Assembly: GCF_010729665.1 (NCBI RefSeq)
Contig: NZ_AP022610.1
Location: forward strand, 3,906,001-3,970,000
DNA: 64,000 nucleotides
DNA from: Mycolicibacterium madagascariense
GTDB lineage: Bacteria > Actinomycetota > Actinomycetes > Mycobacteriales > Mycobacteriaceae
Direction: 5' to 3'
Positions 54,771 through 61,915 of this stretch are shown here, piece after piece (position 1 is the stretch's first letter; every line of letters starts with the position of its first letter). The notes beneath the pieces were generated by a model. That model saw only the letters and a list, made by a program, of their open reading frames with translations, ran no database searches and was not told the origin of the DNA. A program made the position numbers and the translations under genes.

Positions 54771-55886
54771 ATGGCCAAGGGCATTTCCACTCACGGCGAC
54801 GTACTCATTTCGCGCCTCAAGGACGGCACCGAGCTCAACGACATCTGGGCCGAAGTCGCCCAGGTCTTGCAGCTCTGGAACGATCAGCGCACGGATATCA
54901 CCGACTTGCTGTCGTTCCGCACGACCAACGTCAACGACGTCGTACCGCAGAGCTTCACGTCGGATTCCTTCGAGGAGGCAACCGAGTTCGGCATCCCGCG
55001 CGCCATTCGTCCGCCGTCCGATTGGCTCAAGCTCGGGTACCCGTTCCGTGACTTCGACCTCCGCACCGCGTTCACGTGGAAGTTCCTGAGAGATGCGACG
55101 GCGGAACAGGTTCAAGCGCACGTCGAGCGAGCCCTAGAGGCCGACAACAAGCTCACGACGAACAGCATCATGAATGCCATCTTCGGCAAGGTCACCCGGA
55201 CCAATGATTGGAACAACACCGTCTACCCGCTGTGGTCGGCGGATGGCTCGATGACCCCGCCGCCATTCCTGGGCAACACTTTTCAATCGGACCACACGCA
55301 CTACCTCACGACCGCGACCAATACCCTCGACTCGAATCATGTTGAGGCGCTTCTCACGCACGTGACCGAGCACGGCTACGGGATCAAGCCGGGCACGACG
55401 CTGCTCATCCTCGTCAACGATGTCGACTTCGAGGCGTCGCGCATCTCGGCTTGGCGCGCGGGCCAGACTTACCGCACTAACGGTCCGCTCCCGAAGTGGG
55501 ACTTCATCCCTTCCACGCTGCTGCCGGCATGGATCAGCGACGAGACGATCCATGGCACGACCCCGCCCGACAACTTCAACAATCTCGACGTGTGGGGCAG
55601 TTACGGCGGTGCATTGGTGATCAAGTCCCTCTACATCCCGCGCGGTTACGTGGCGGTCGTGGCGACGGGCGGGCCGAACGCGGACACCAACCCCGTCGGT
55701 TTCCGCGAGCACATCGACCCCGATTGGCAAGGGCTCCGCCATCTTCCGGGTCAGGGGAAGTTTCCGTTGCAGGATAGTTTCTTCATGCGGTCGTTCGGCG
55801 TCGGCGTCCGACACCGGGGCGCAGCGGTGGTCGCCCAGATCACGACCAACGCCAATTACACGCCGCCAACCTTCGAACTCCCCTAG
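54771..55886 (+). CDS. Phage major capsid protein (HK97 type)
   Basis: A 371-residue protein resembling major capsid proteins of actinophages. The C-terminal part (VGFREHIDPDWQGLRHLPGQGKFPLQDSFFMRSFGVGVRHRG, quoted only as a reference to positions about 310-350) and the terminal AAVVAQIT with YTPP are typical, as is the N-terminal TDLLSFRTTNV. No scaffold or protease delta-domain is visible. The ATG has AGGAG nine bases upstream. It is the only structural phage gene in the element. An encapsulin-like cellular compartment is an alternative. Confidence 0.8.
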   Translation: MAKGISTHGDVLISRLKDGTELNDIWAEVAQVLQLWNDQRTDITDLLSFRTTNVNDVVPQSFTSDSFEEATEFGIPRAIRPPSDWLKLGYPFRDFDLRTAFTWKFLRDATAEQVQAHVERALEADNKLTTNSIMNAIFGKVTRTNDWNNTVYPLWSADGSMTPPPFLGNTFQSDHTHYLTTATNTLDSNHVEALLTHVTEHGYGIKPGTTLLILVNDVDFEASRISAWRAGQTYRTNGPLPKWDFIPSTLLPAWISDETIHGTTPPDNFNNLDVWGSYGGALVIKSLYIPRGYVAVVATGGPNADTNPVGFREHIDPDWQGLRHLPGQGKFPLQDSFFMRSFGVGVRHRGAAVVAQITTNANYTPPTFELP

Positions 55887-55894
55887 GGCGCAAC

Positions 55895-56212
55895 ATGAGC
55901 CGTCGCTACGTCCGCAACCCAGACCCCTATTCCGAATGGGTCGAGGAACAACTTCGAACACCTCGACAGCGCGCACCGCAGAACCCGCACCTGCTACACC
56001 GCGACCTCCCCAGCGACCAGAGCACAGAGTTCAGCTTCGGGCCGGGGCCGGTCGCACCGCACCTCAATGGGCGCCGACCGGAGGACGGCGGGCTCTACCG
56101 CCCGCGAGCACCCCGCGTCGAGCCGCCGCCGGGCGGTGTCGGCGCTCCCCAGCCGCATCGCCGCCCGCGCAACGAGGCGCGTGGTGCTGCTGGCGACCGG
56201 CTAGCGCGGTAG
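55895..56212 (+). CDS. Small protein after the capsid gene
   Basis: A 105-residue proline- and arginine-rich protein starting MSRRYVRNPDPYSEWVEEQL, with little predicted order (RPRAPRVEPPPGGVGAPQPHRRPRNE). It begins 8 bases after the capsid stop and is certainly cotranscribed. It could be a capsid decoration, scaffold or cargo protein, but no family is recognised. The reading frame keeps phage-like codon use to about residue 80. Confidence 0.6.
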   Translation: MSRRYVRNPDPYSEWVEEQLRTPRQRAPQNPHLLHRDLPSDQSTEFSFGPGPVAPHLNGRRPEDGGLYRPRAPRVEPPPGGVGAPQPHRRPRNEARGAAGDRLAR

Positions 56213-56276
56213 CCGTGAACCGTCCGCATGTGCCTACGGCCCAGCGAGACCGCCGCGCGGCACACCCCTAGTCGGC

Positions 56277-56324
56277 CCGGTCGCGGGGCGTCGTTGTTCA
56301 TCCCTTCGCCCGTCCCGCGACCGG
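56277..56324. terminator. 11-bp hairpin between capsid and TIGR02391 modules
   Basis: CCGGTCGCGGG (56277-56287) pairs exactly with 56314-56324. With the next hairpin it separates the plus-strand capsid module from the minus-strand cargo. No U-tract. Confidence 0.5.
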
Positions 56325-56335
56325 CTGCCTCAGAC

Positions 56336-56397
56336 GTGGCCGGGGCGGAAGAGACGTAGGCATCGCGCCATCCGCTCCAGGCAACCGCCCCGGCCAC
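56336..56397. terminator. 13-bp hairpin just before the TIGR02391 stop
   Basis: GTGGCCGGGGCGG (56336-56348) is complementary to 56385-56397, 12 bases downstream of the end of the TIGR02391 gene (minus strand). It probably ends that transcript. The whole stretch 56213-56408 contains no convincing gene. Confidence 0.55.
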
Positions 56398-56408
56398 CCC
56401 TTGGGTAG

Positions 56409-57152
56409 TTACAGCTGGCCGCCTTTGAGCCGCGCCTCGGCCCTATCAAGCCTGCGCATCAATAGGCTGGCAGTGGCGAGCATTTCCATCGCCTCCTGTT
56501 CGCCGGTCCCAAGGTTCGGGCCGTGCCCCCGGGGGTTGCGAAGCCCCTGTGCACCGCCCATGAACAGGAACTTGAAACCCTCACGCTCGTTTTCTCTTTG
56601 CGTCGCATTAGCGTTGTCGGACGTGATGTCGAGCAGCGATGATTGCTCATTGAACACAACGGTCATCAGGCCCTTCCCGCCAAGAGCATCGCCCTTCGGG
56701 TTCTTCGGGTGTCCGGCTAACGCCTGTACCCGATCTTCAATTGCTTTGAAGGCGTTGAAAACTGCATCGTCGTAGTGGCCGCTCGCGATCTGCGACCCGC
56801 TCGCGTTCGAAACCAACGGGTGTAGGCCAGGAAGGCTGACGGGTGTCGGCTGCTTAAGCGCCGCCCGACCGGACACCACGTCGTATTTCGCGCCGGTGTG
56901 GTCGAGTCTGTTGTTGCCGCCTGGGAACGGGTTTTGCAGCACCTGCACCTCGCGGAGCCGCATCGTCTTGGTCTTCCCATTCGGTAACGCATCGGTGACC
57001 TCGTCGCCATCTTCAATATCCGCGTCGACGGCGAAGGTGATGCCGTGTTCGTGGCCGAGGTCTTGCGCCTGAATGTCGAACTCGGCGATGGTCCCGTCGT
57101 GCTGAACCCGCCGAACCTTCATCGTCTTGCCTCGAATGCCGTGCGGCAGCAT
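56409..57152 (-). CDS. TIGR02391 (Ymh) family protein with N-terminal beta domain
   Basis: A 247-residue protein. The C-terminal half carries the TIGR02391 signature: HPLVSNASGSQIASGHYDDAV, FNAFKAIEDRVQALAG, then MTVVFNEQSSLLDIT and the closing GLRNPRGHG. This HEPN-like family is often found in defence islands and near restriction or abortive-infection genes. The N-terminal 90 residues look like a small beta domain (DIEDGDEVTDALPNGKTK) also seen fused in such proteins. The ATG at 57152 has TAGGAGAGA upstream. It follows the unknown gene by 11 bases. An anti-phage cargo role is inferred. Confidence 0.75.
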   Translation of the reverse strand: MLPHGIRGKTMKVRRVQHDGTIAEFDIQAQDLGHEHGITFAVDADIEDGDEVTDALPNGKTKTMRLREVQVLQNPFPGGNNRLDHTGAKYDVVSGRAALKQPTPVSLPGLHPLVSNASGSQIASGHYDDAVFNAFKAIEDRVQALAGHPKNPKGDALGGKGLMTVVFNEQSSLLDITSDNANATQRENEREGFKFLFMGGAQGLRNPRGHGPNLGTGEQEAMEMLATASLLMRRLDRAEARLKGGQL

Positions 57153-57163
57153 CTGGATCTCTC

Positions 57164-57481
57164 CTACGCCTTCAATGTCTCGACTAGCTGTAACTCGAAC
57201 CACGGAGCAACGCGCATGTAATCGTCACGCTTGCTACTTCCAAGAACCGGGGCCAGGTAGCGAAACCAAATCGAGACGCTGGGTTTAGGGCCATCGTGGT
57301 GCTCGACGCGCTTGATCTCGCCGGGGATATTGGCCTGTATCCGCGCGTCGTGGAATCCCAACTGCCGACCTACGTGTTCGGCGGTCAAGTCGCCCGCCCT
57401 GATCGGGGTAAGCGCCACGATAGCTTTGCTGCGCGAGTCGCCGTCGAAGACCTCGCTGGCGTACACCTCTGGATCACTCAT
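57164..57481 (-). CDS. Unknown protein, operon partner of the TIGR02391 gene
   Basis: A 105-residue protein (MSDPEVYASEVFDGDSRSK to WFELQLVETLKA) with alternating strands and helices and no recognisable motif. It begins just inside attR and is followed after 11 bases by the TIGR02391 gene, so the two form one unit. Lower GC content than the chromosome fits recent transfer. It could be a partner, antitoxin or sensor of that gene; there is no direct evidence. Confidence 0.6.
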   Translation of the reverse strand: MSDPEVYASEVFDGDSRSKAIVALTPIRAGDLTAEHVGRQLGFHDARIQANIPGEIKRVEHHDGPKPSVSIWFRYLAPVLGSSKRDDYMRVAPWFELQLVETLKA

Positions 57482-57549
57482 GAATCCAGCCTATTGGCAG
57501 ACTCCGACACTTCTCGGCGTGTCGCCGTTCGTGTCGCCCGTGTGTTCGA

Positions 57550-57569
57550 CGGTCCCCTATTCGGCCCCT
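57550..57569 (+). repeat. Right 20-bp arm-type repeat
   Basis: CGGTCCCCTATTCGGCCCCT, 19 of 20 identical to 52488-52507, same orientation. Together they flank the element inside the att cores, as expected for P and P' arm sites of a tyrosine integrase. Confidence 0.55.
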
Positions 57570-57574
57570 GTGCC

Positions 57575-57618
57575 GAGCCGTACCCGAGCCGTACCGGAGC
57601 CGTACCCGAGGCGTACGC
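57575..57618 (+). repeat. Four tandem 11-bp repeats near attR
   Basis: Units of GAGCCGTACCC start at 57575, 57586, 57597 and 57608; the last is degenerate. The 11-base period matches one turn of DNA, so a protein could bind all units on the same face. Location between the cargo promoter and attR suggests an excision-factor or regulator binding array. Confidence 0.6.
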
Positions 57619-57714
57619 CGAACGCACCGAAACTGCAGCTGACGTTGCAATTTCGTTTCGCTCGCGGGCTTCCGACGTGGGCTTTTCCGAACACGGTTTC
57701 GGGCGCGTACGAAA

Positions 57715-57758
57715 CTTCCAAACTAGCTACGCGGGTTCGATTCCCGTCGCCCGCTCCA
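57715..57758 (+). repeat. attR: 44-bp core direct repeat
   Basis: Perfect copy of the 3' half of tRNA-Gly (52398-52441), including the encoded CCA. It is only the 3' half, so no second tRNA is made here. Confidence 0.93.
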
Positions 57759-57785
57759 TGTGATGTTGCAAGACATCCGAATAGC

Positions 57786-57820
57786 TCTGAACCCTCGTTG
57801 GGGGTTCAGGGCTTTTTTCG
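57786..57820 (+). terminator. Intrinsic terminator inside the IS left end
   Basis: CTCTGAACCC-TCGTTGG-GGGTTCAGGGC followed by six T is a classical stem-loop with U-tract on the plus strand. It would stop transcription entering the IS from the attR side and protect the transposase gene from read-through. Confidence 0.75.
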
Positions 57821-58991
57821 TGGGCGCCTGCAGGGGACGCGCCGGGGTTGATAGTCCCTGGTGGGGTCGATGGTGAGGTGGCGAAGGAGCTCGCCGGTGG
57901 CGGCGTCGATGATTCTGACGTCGAGGTCGTGCACGAGCATGAGAACGCGGGTTCGTGCGTGGGCCCGGCCGATGCTGATGTGGTGCAGGCGGCCGTTGAT
58001 GCGCAGGGTCAGGCTGCCGTAGGTGTCGACGCGGTCGGTGCGCACTCGTTGGTGGCTGTCCAGGCGTTGCCCGGGGGCGGCTTTGGGGCGGGTGGTGTAG
58101 ACGGTGGCCGGGGTGGCTTTGTGGGGTAGTGAGCAGTGCGGGCGGTGGTGGTTGTATTCCTCGACGAAGGTGTCGAGTTGGGCTTGGAGCTCGGCGATGG
58201 TGGCGGCGCGGGGTTGACGGGCGAGCCACTTCTTGAGCGTTTGGTGGAAGCGTTCGATCTTGCCGCACGTGGTGGGATGGTTGGGGGTGGAGTTGATCTG
58301 GATCACTCCCAGCTGGCGTAGTTGTGCTTCCAGGGCGTTGCGGCCGCCTCTGCCGCCGGCGAGTCGGGTGGTGAACACCATGCCGTTGTCGGTGAGGGTT
58401 GAGTATGGGATGCCATGGGCGGCAATGGCTTTGCAGAATTCGTCGCGGACGATGGGACCGGTGACGCGGACGTGGGCGGTCACCGAGAGTGCGTAGCGGG
58501 AGTGGTCGTCGAGCCAGTCGAGGATTTCGACGTGCGCGTGATCGGCGAGCCACCAGTGGGTGAAGTCGGCTTGCCAGCGTTCGCCTGCGTTGTTCGGCGG
58601 CGAAGCGGATGTAGGAGGTCTTGGGTCTCTTCTTCGGCGCCGCGACGATCAGCCCGGCGGCGTGGAGGTGCCGGCTGATCGAGGCCGCCGACACGACGGT
58701 GCCGTGGTGATGGCGCAGGTGCCAGGCGATCGTCGCCGGACCGTTGTCGAGCCCTTTGCTGAACAGTTCGGCGCGCAGTTCGACGATCAGGCGGATCGTC
58801 GTCTCGGGTAGACGGGTCGGACTGCTGTGTGGGCGCCGGGAACGTGGTTCGAATGCCGCCTCGCCCTCGACCCGGTATCGCGCGACCAGGCGCGAGATCC
58901 AGGACTGCGACACCCCGTATTCGCGGGCGACCTCAGACTGAGTGCGTCCCTCGACCACGACCGCGGTGATGACCAGGCGAGCCTTCGACAT
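57806..58991 (-). pseudogene. IS481 transposase, frameshifted by an 8-bp deletion
   Basis: From ATG 58991 the N-terminal HTH part (GRTQSEVAREYGVSQSWISRLVARY) reads to KTSYIRFAAEQ, then the frame breaks near 58586-58596. The DDE catalytic part continues in another frame: ERWQADFTHWWLADHAHVEILDWLDDHSRYAL with the first Asp, TDNGMVF with the second, and GKIERFHQTLKKWL with the Glu. Restoring a second copy of CGAACAAC gives the family sequence AAEQPNNAGERW. Loss of one of two tandem 8-mers explains the break, so the IS is probably inactive. Confidence 0.85.
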
Positions 58992-59062
58992 CCCTCGACG
59001 GTCATCCCGGCGCCTATTCCGATGTCTTGCGACACGCTATGCGCATGTCCTGAAACACCACA

Positions 59063-59077
59063 CCGTCGCCCGCTCCA
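59063..59077 (+). repeat. 15-bp third copy of the tRNA-Gly 3' end
   Basis: CCGTCGCCCGCTCCA equals the last 15 bases of the att core. It lies 29 bases beyond the IS. It suggests that the original chromosome after the tRNA begins here and that the interval 57759-59062 is another insertion remnant. Confidence 0.55.
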
Positions 59078-59110
59078 AGGGGTCATCAACCCATAGACCC
59101 ACGGAACGAC

Positions 59111-59138
59111 GAATGGCAGCGGCGAACCGCTGCCATTC
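59111..59138. terminator. 12-bp perfect hairpin after the excalibur gene
   Basis: GAATGGCAGCGG (59111-59122), CGAA loop, CCGCTGCCATTC (59127-59138). It lies 20 bases beyond the minus-strand stop at 59158. No U-tract. Confidence 0.65.
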
Positions 59139-59157
59139 ATCGTCGAAGCCCGTGTCG

Positions 59158-59355
59158 TCAGGACTCGCAGGCGATCCCGTCGCCGTCGCGATCCCCGCCC
59201 GACCAGTAGTCGGGGTCACCCTTCGGAATGTCGTAACGACCGTCCTTGTGCGCGGCCGTGCAGTTCTTGTACGGGCCGTCGGCCGAGGCCAACGGCGCCA
59301 TTCCGACGGCAACGGCTGCGACGGCGGCAGCAGCAATGAAGAAACGGACGATCAC
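59158..59355 (-). CDS. Secreted excalibur calcium-binding domain protein
   Basis: A 65-residue exported protein. Residues 1-25 are a signal peptide (VRFFIAAAAVAAVAVGMAPLASA). The mature part is a single excalibur domain: YKNCTAAHKDGRYDIPKGDPDYW, then the calcium loop DRDGDGIACES, with a Cys pair. Such domains are found in surface and secreted nuclease-type proteins. The GTG start has GGGGGAAG upstream, and TTGCAG with TTAAGC 17 bases later is a plausible promoter near 59410-59440. Confidence 0.88.
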   Translation of the reverse strand: MIVRFFIAAAAVAAVAVGMAPLASADGPYKNCTAAHKDGRYDIPKGDPDYWSGGDRDGDGIACES

Positions 59356-59514
59356 TCTTCCCCCTAATGGGCTTGCTCTCCAATGGATTCCCCCGAACCC
59401 GGCGGAAGCTTAAAACGTCCTGAGCAAATTCTGCAAGTAGCCTGTGGCTAAGAATGACGACCGCGCATCATCCCCCGTGGTCACCTCTGTCGTCGCCGGT
59501 GCAACTGGGGGCCG

Positions 59515-60348
59515 TCAGCCCATGGGCTGCTGCCCGAGCACGGCGAGCAACCGCAGATCGGCCAGCGCGTTGGACCCCACCGGCGGGGTCAGGACCACCA
59601 GGATCTGACCGTCGGCGGTCGCCAGCACCTCGCAGTCCAAGCAGATCGGCCCGACCCTCGTCACGAACGTCTTGCGATCCATGCGGCGAACTGCCACTTC
59701 GTGGCGGGCCCACAGCGCGGCGAACTCGGGACTGCGCTCCAGCAGACCGTCGACCAGTTCCCGCATGTCGGCGTCGCCGCGACGCCGCGCCCACGACGCG
59801 CGCAGGTCAGCGACGAACGTCCGGCTGTGCGCATCGACCTCGTCGGGCAGGGCGACCTCGCGGGCGCTCGGGTCGGTGAACCACTGCCACACCATGCTCG
59901 ACTTCAGTCCACCGTCGGCGGCGACACGATCCCCCATCAACGCCGTGGCCAACTCGTTCTGCGCCAGGACGATGCCGGTGTCGGTGCCGACGAACGCGGC
60001 GGCGTCCCGCATCTGGTCGAGGACGAACGCCAGCGCAGGACGGACGCGGGTCGAGGATCCCGTGCGGTCGGGCACGGCGTGGCCGGCCAGCCGGAACAGG
60101 TGGTCGGACTCGTCGTCGGTCAGACGCAGCGCGCGGGCGAGCGCCCGCACCATCTGCGGCGAGGGCTGCGTGCTGCGGGCCTGCTCCAGCCTGCCGTAGT
60201 AGTCGACCGACATACCGGTCAGCTGGGCGACCTCCTCGCGACGCAGCCCTGCCGTCCGCCGCCGGGCGCCCGGGGGCAGCCCCACCTCGGCGGGACGCAT
60301 CCGCTCGCGCCGCAGGCGGAGGAACTGTGCGAGCGCCTCCCGGTCCAT
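59515..60348 (-). CDS. XRE-family regulator with MmyB-like ligand domain
   Basis: A 277-residue regulator. The N-terminal helix-turn-helix (AGLRREEVAQLTGMSVDYYGRLEQAR) is followed by the MmyB-like PAS-type ligand domain (ATALMGD, WQWFTDPSAREV, GPICLDCEVLATADGQILVVLTPP). Proteins of this type often control a divergent oxidoreductase gene; here an aldo/keto reductase starts 100 bases away on the other strand. The ATG at 60348 (MDREALAQFLRLRRERM) was chosen for the typical family N terminus. Confidence 0.92.
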   Translation of the reverse strand: MDREALAQFLRLRRERMRPAEVGLPPGARRRTAGLRREEVAQLTGMSVDYYGRLEQARSTQPSPQMVRALARALRLTDDESDHLFRLAGHAVPDRTGSSTRVRPALAFVLDQMRDAAAFVGTDTGIVLAQNELATALMGDRVAADGGLKSSMVWQWFTDPSAREVALPDEVDAHSRTFVADLRASWARRRGDADMRELVDGLLERSPEFAALWARHEVAVRRMDRKTFVTRVGPICLDCEVLATADGQILVVLTPPVGSNALADLRLLAVLGQQPMG

Positions 60349-60448
60349 CGGCCCATTGTCGCCGAGCGCCGTCCGCGGAGGCAGGGACTGCGACTCCCTG
60401 GATCCACGCGTCCTTTCGAGAGCGGGCTGGCCGACGAAGACTCGGCCC

Positions 60449-61435
60449 ATGGACACCAGAACCCTCGGAACTCTGACCACCTCGACGCTGGGACTCGGGT
60501 GCATGGGCATGTCGCCCGCGTACGGCGAGGCCGATCGCGACGAGGCCATCGCCACCGTGCACGCCGCCCTCGACGCGGGCATCACGCTGCTGGACACCGG
60601 CGACTTCTACGGCATGGGCCACAACGAACTGCTCGTCGCCGAGGCGCTGCGCTCGGTACCCCGCGACGCCTACCAACTCAGCGTCAAGTTCGGCGCGCAG
60701 GTCGGGCCCGACGGCTCGATGCTCGGCTTCGACGCCAGGCCCATCGCCGTGAGCACCGCCGTCGCCTACTCTTTGCAGCGCCTCGGCACCGACCATCTCG
60801 ACGTCTACCGACCCGCCCGACTCGACCCGACCGTGCCGATCGAGGACACCATCGGAGCCATCGGCGAACTCATCGACGCGGGCAAGGTCCGGCACGTCGG
60901 GCTGTCGGAGGTCGGCGCGGACACCATCCGTCGGGCCGCGTCGGTGCGGCCCATCAGCGACCTGCAGATCGAGTACTCGCTGGCCTCGCGCGGCATCGAG
61001 GACGGCATCCTCGGCACGTGCCGCGAACTGGGCATCGGCATCACGGCCTACGGCGTGCTCGCACGCGGCCTCATCAGCGGGCACTGGACCAAAAGCTATG
61101 GCGGACAGGGCGATTCGAGACTGTCCAGCCCGCGCTTCACCGGAGACAACCTGGACCGCAATCTGGCGTTGGTCGACACGCTGCGCGACGTCGCCGACGA
61201 GCTCGGCGTCACCGTGGCCCAGGCCGCCATCGTCTGGGTCGCCTCGCGCGGTGCGGACATCGTGCCGCTCGTCGGCGCGCGCACGCGCACCCGGCTCTCC
61301 GAGGCGCTCGGCGCGGCCGAGGTCACGCTGACCGACGACCAGCTCGCCCGCATCGAGTCCGCGATCCCCGCCGACCGCGTCGCGGGTGAGCGCTACCCGG
61401 TCGAGCACATGGCGGCCCTGGACTCCGAACGCTAG
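60449..61435 (+). CDS. Aldo/keto reductase
   Basis: A 328-residue NADPH-dependent oxidoreductase with a TIM-barrel fold. GLGCMGMSPAYG opens the family, the catalytic Asp and Tyr lie in LLDTGDFYGMGHNE, the Lys in YQLSVKFGAQ; the usual catalytic His position is occupied by DVYRPARLD. NADP-binding is suggested by IVPLVGARTRTRLSEAL. It is divergent from the XRE regulator, which probably controls it in response to an aldehyde or ketone. Confidence 0.92.
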   Translation: MDTRTLGTLTTSTLGLGCMGMSPAYGEADRDEAIATVHAALDAGITLLDTGDFYGMGHNELLVAEALRSVPRDAYQLSVKFGAQVGPDGSMLGFDARPIAVSTAVAYSLQRLGTDHLDVYRPARLDPTVPIEDTIGAIGELIDAGKVRHVGLSEVGADTIRRAASVRPISDLQIEYSLASRGIEDGILGTCRELGIGITAYGVLARGLISGHWTKSYGGQGDSRLSSPRFTGDNLDRNLALVDTLRDVADELGVTVAQAAIVWVASRGADIVPLVGARTRTRLSEALGAAEVTLTDDQLARIESAIPADRVAGERYPVEHMAALDSER

Positions 61436-61452
61436 GCGCCGACCCTGGCAGG

Positions 61453-61863
61453 ATGGGCGCCGTGATCCTCGACCTCGCCGCCGCACAACGCATCGTCGAG
61501 GCGGCCCACGCCGAGGCGAGGAGGAGGTCGATCCTGGTGTCGGCCGCCGTCGTCGACGCGGGCGGGCATCTGGTGGCGTTCGGCCGGATGGACGGCGCGG
61601 AGATCGCCGGCCCGGTGCTGGCGGTCGACAAGGCGTACACGGCTGTTGCGAACAGCACGTCGACGGCCGAGCTGGCCGTGCTCGCCGCTCCCGGCGGAGA
61701 GTTGTTCGGGCTGCACGCCAACGGCGGAGGGCGGTTCGTCATCTTCGGCGGCGGCGTCCCCATCACCTCGGACGGGCTGATCATCGGCGGGGTCGGCGTC
61801 AGTGGCGCCAGCGCCGAGGACGACGCCGCCTGCGCCGCGGCCGGGCTCGAATCACTCAGCTAG
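61453..61863 (+). CDS. GlcG/HbpS family (DUF336) protein
   Basis: A 136-residue protein with VSAAVVDAGGHLVAFGRMDGA, the AVDKAYTAVA helix and the glycine-rich GGGVPITSDGLIIGGVGVSGA, all typical of the GlcG/HbpS fold, which binds haem or corrinoid-like ligands in some members. It begins 18 bases after the aldo/keto reductase and is probably cotranscribed. Its precise role is not known. Confidence 0.88.
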   Translation: MGAVILDLAAAQRIVEAAHAEARRRSILVSAAVVDAGGHLVAFGRMDGAEIAGPVLAVDKAYTAVANSTSTAELAVLAAPGGELFGLHANGGGRFVIFGGGVPITSDGLIIGGVGVSGASAEDDAACAAAGLESLS

Positions 61864-61915
61864 AGGCGTATTCGGCAACTGATCGCACTCGTTTCCTGTA
61901 GGTACGCTGGACGCC

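Larger units (their letters stand above)
52442..57758. mobile_element. 5.3-kb integrative element carrying a capsid gene (satellite-like)
   Basis: Contents, left to right: 20-bp arm-type repeat, tyrosine integrase, HTH protein and truncated serine recombinase (all minus strand), major capsid protein and a small partner (plus), two hairpins, then a TIGR02391 protein and an unknown gene (minus), arm repeats and attR. Base composition is less GC-rich than the flanks on the right side. There is no portal, terminase, protease, tail or lysis gene, so it is not an intact prophage. It resembles a capsid-forming satellite or a decayed prophage kept for its cargo. Confidence 0.85.
57764..59034. mobile_element. 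IS481-family insertion sequence (1271 bp)
   Basis: Bounded by imperfect 21-bp terminal inverted repeats: TGTTGCAAGACATCCGAATAG at 57764-57784 and its complement-like TGTCGCAAGACATCGGAATAG (minus strand) ending at 59034, 19 of 21 identical, both beginning TGT. It contains one transposase gene on the minus strand, now frameshifted. No clear target-site duplication is seen. It is inserted five bases beyond attR. Confidence 0.85.

Noticed and set aside
54771..55886. Encapsulin rather than phage capsid
   Set aside because: The protein is about 100 residues longer than usual encapsulins and its C-terminal blocks look like actinophage capsids; linkage to an integrase favours a phage origin, though a domesticated role is left open in the findings.
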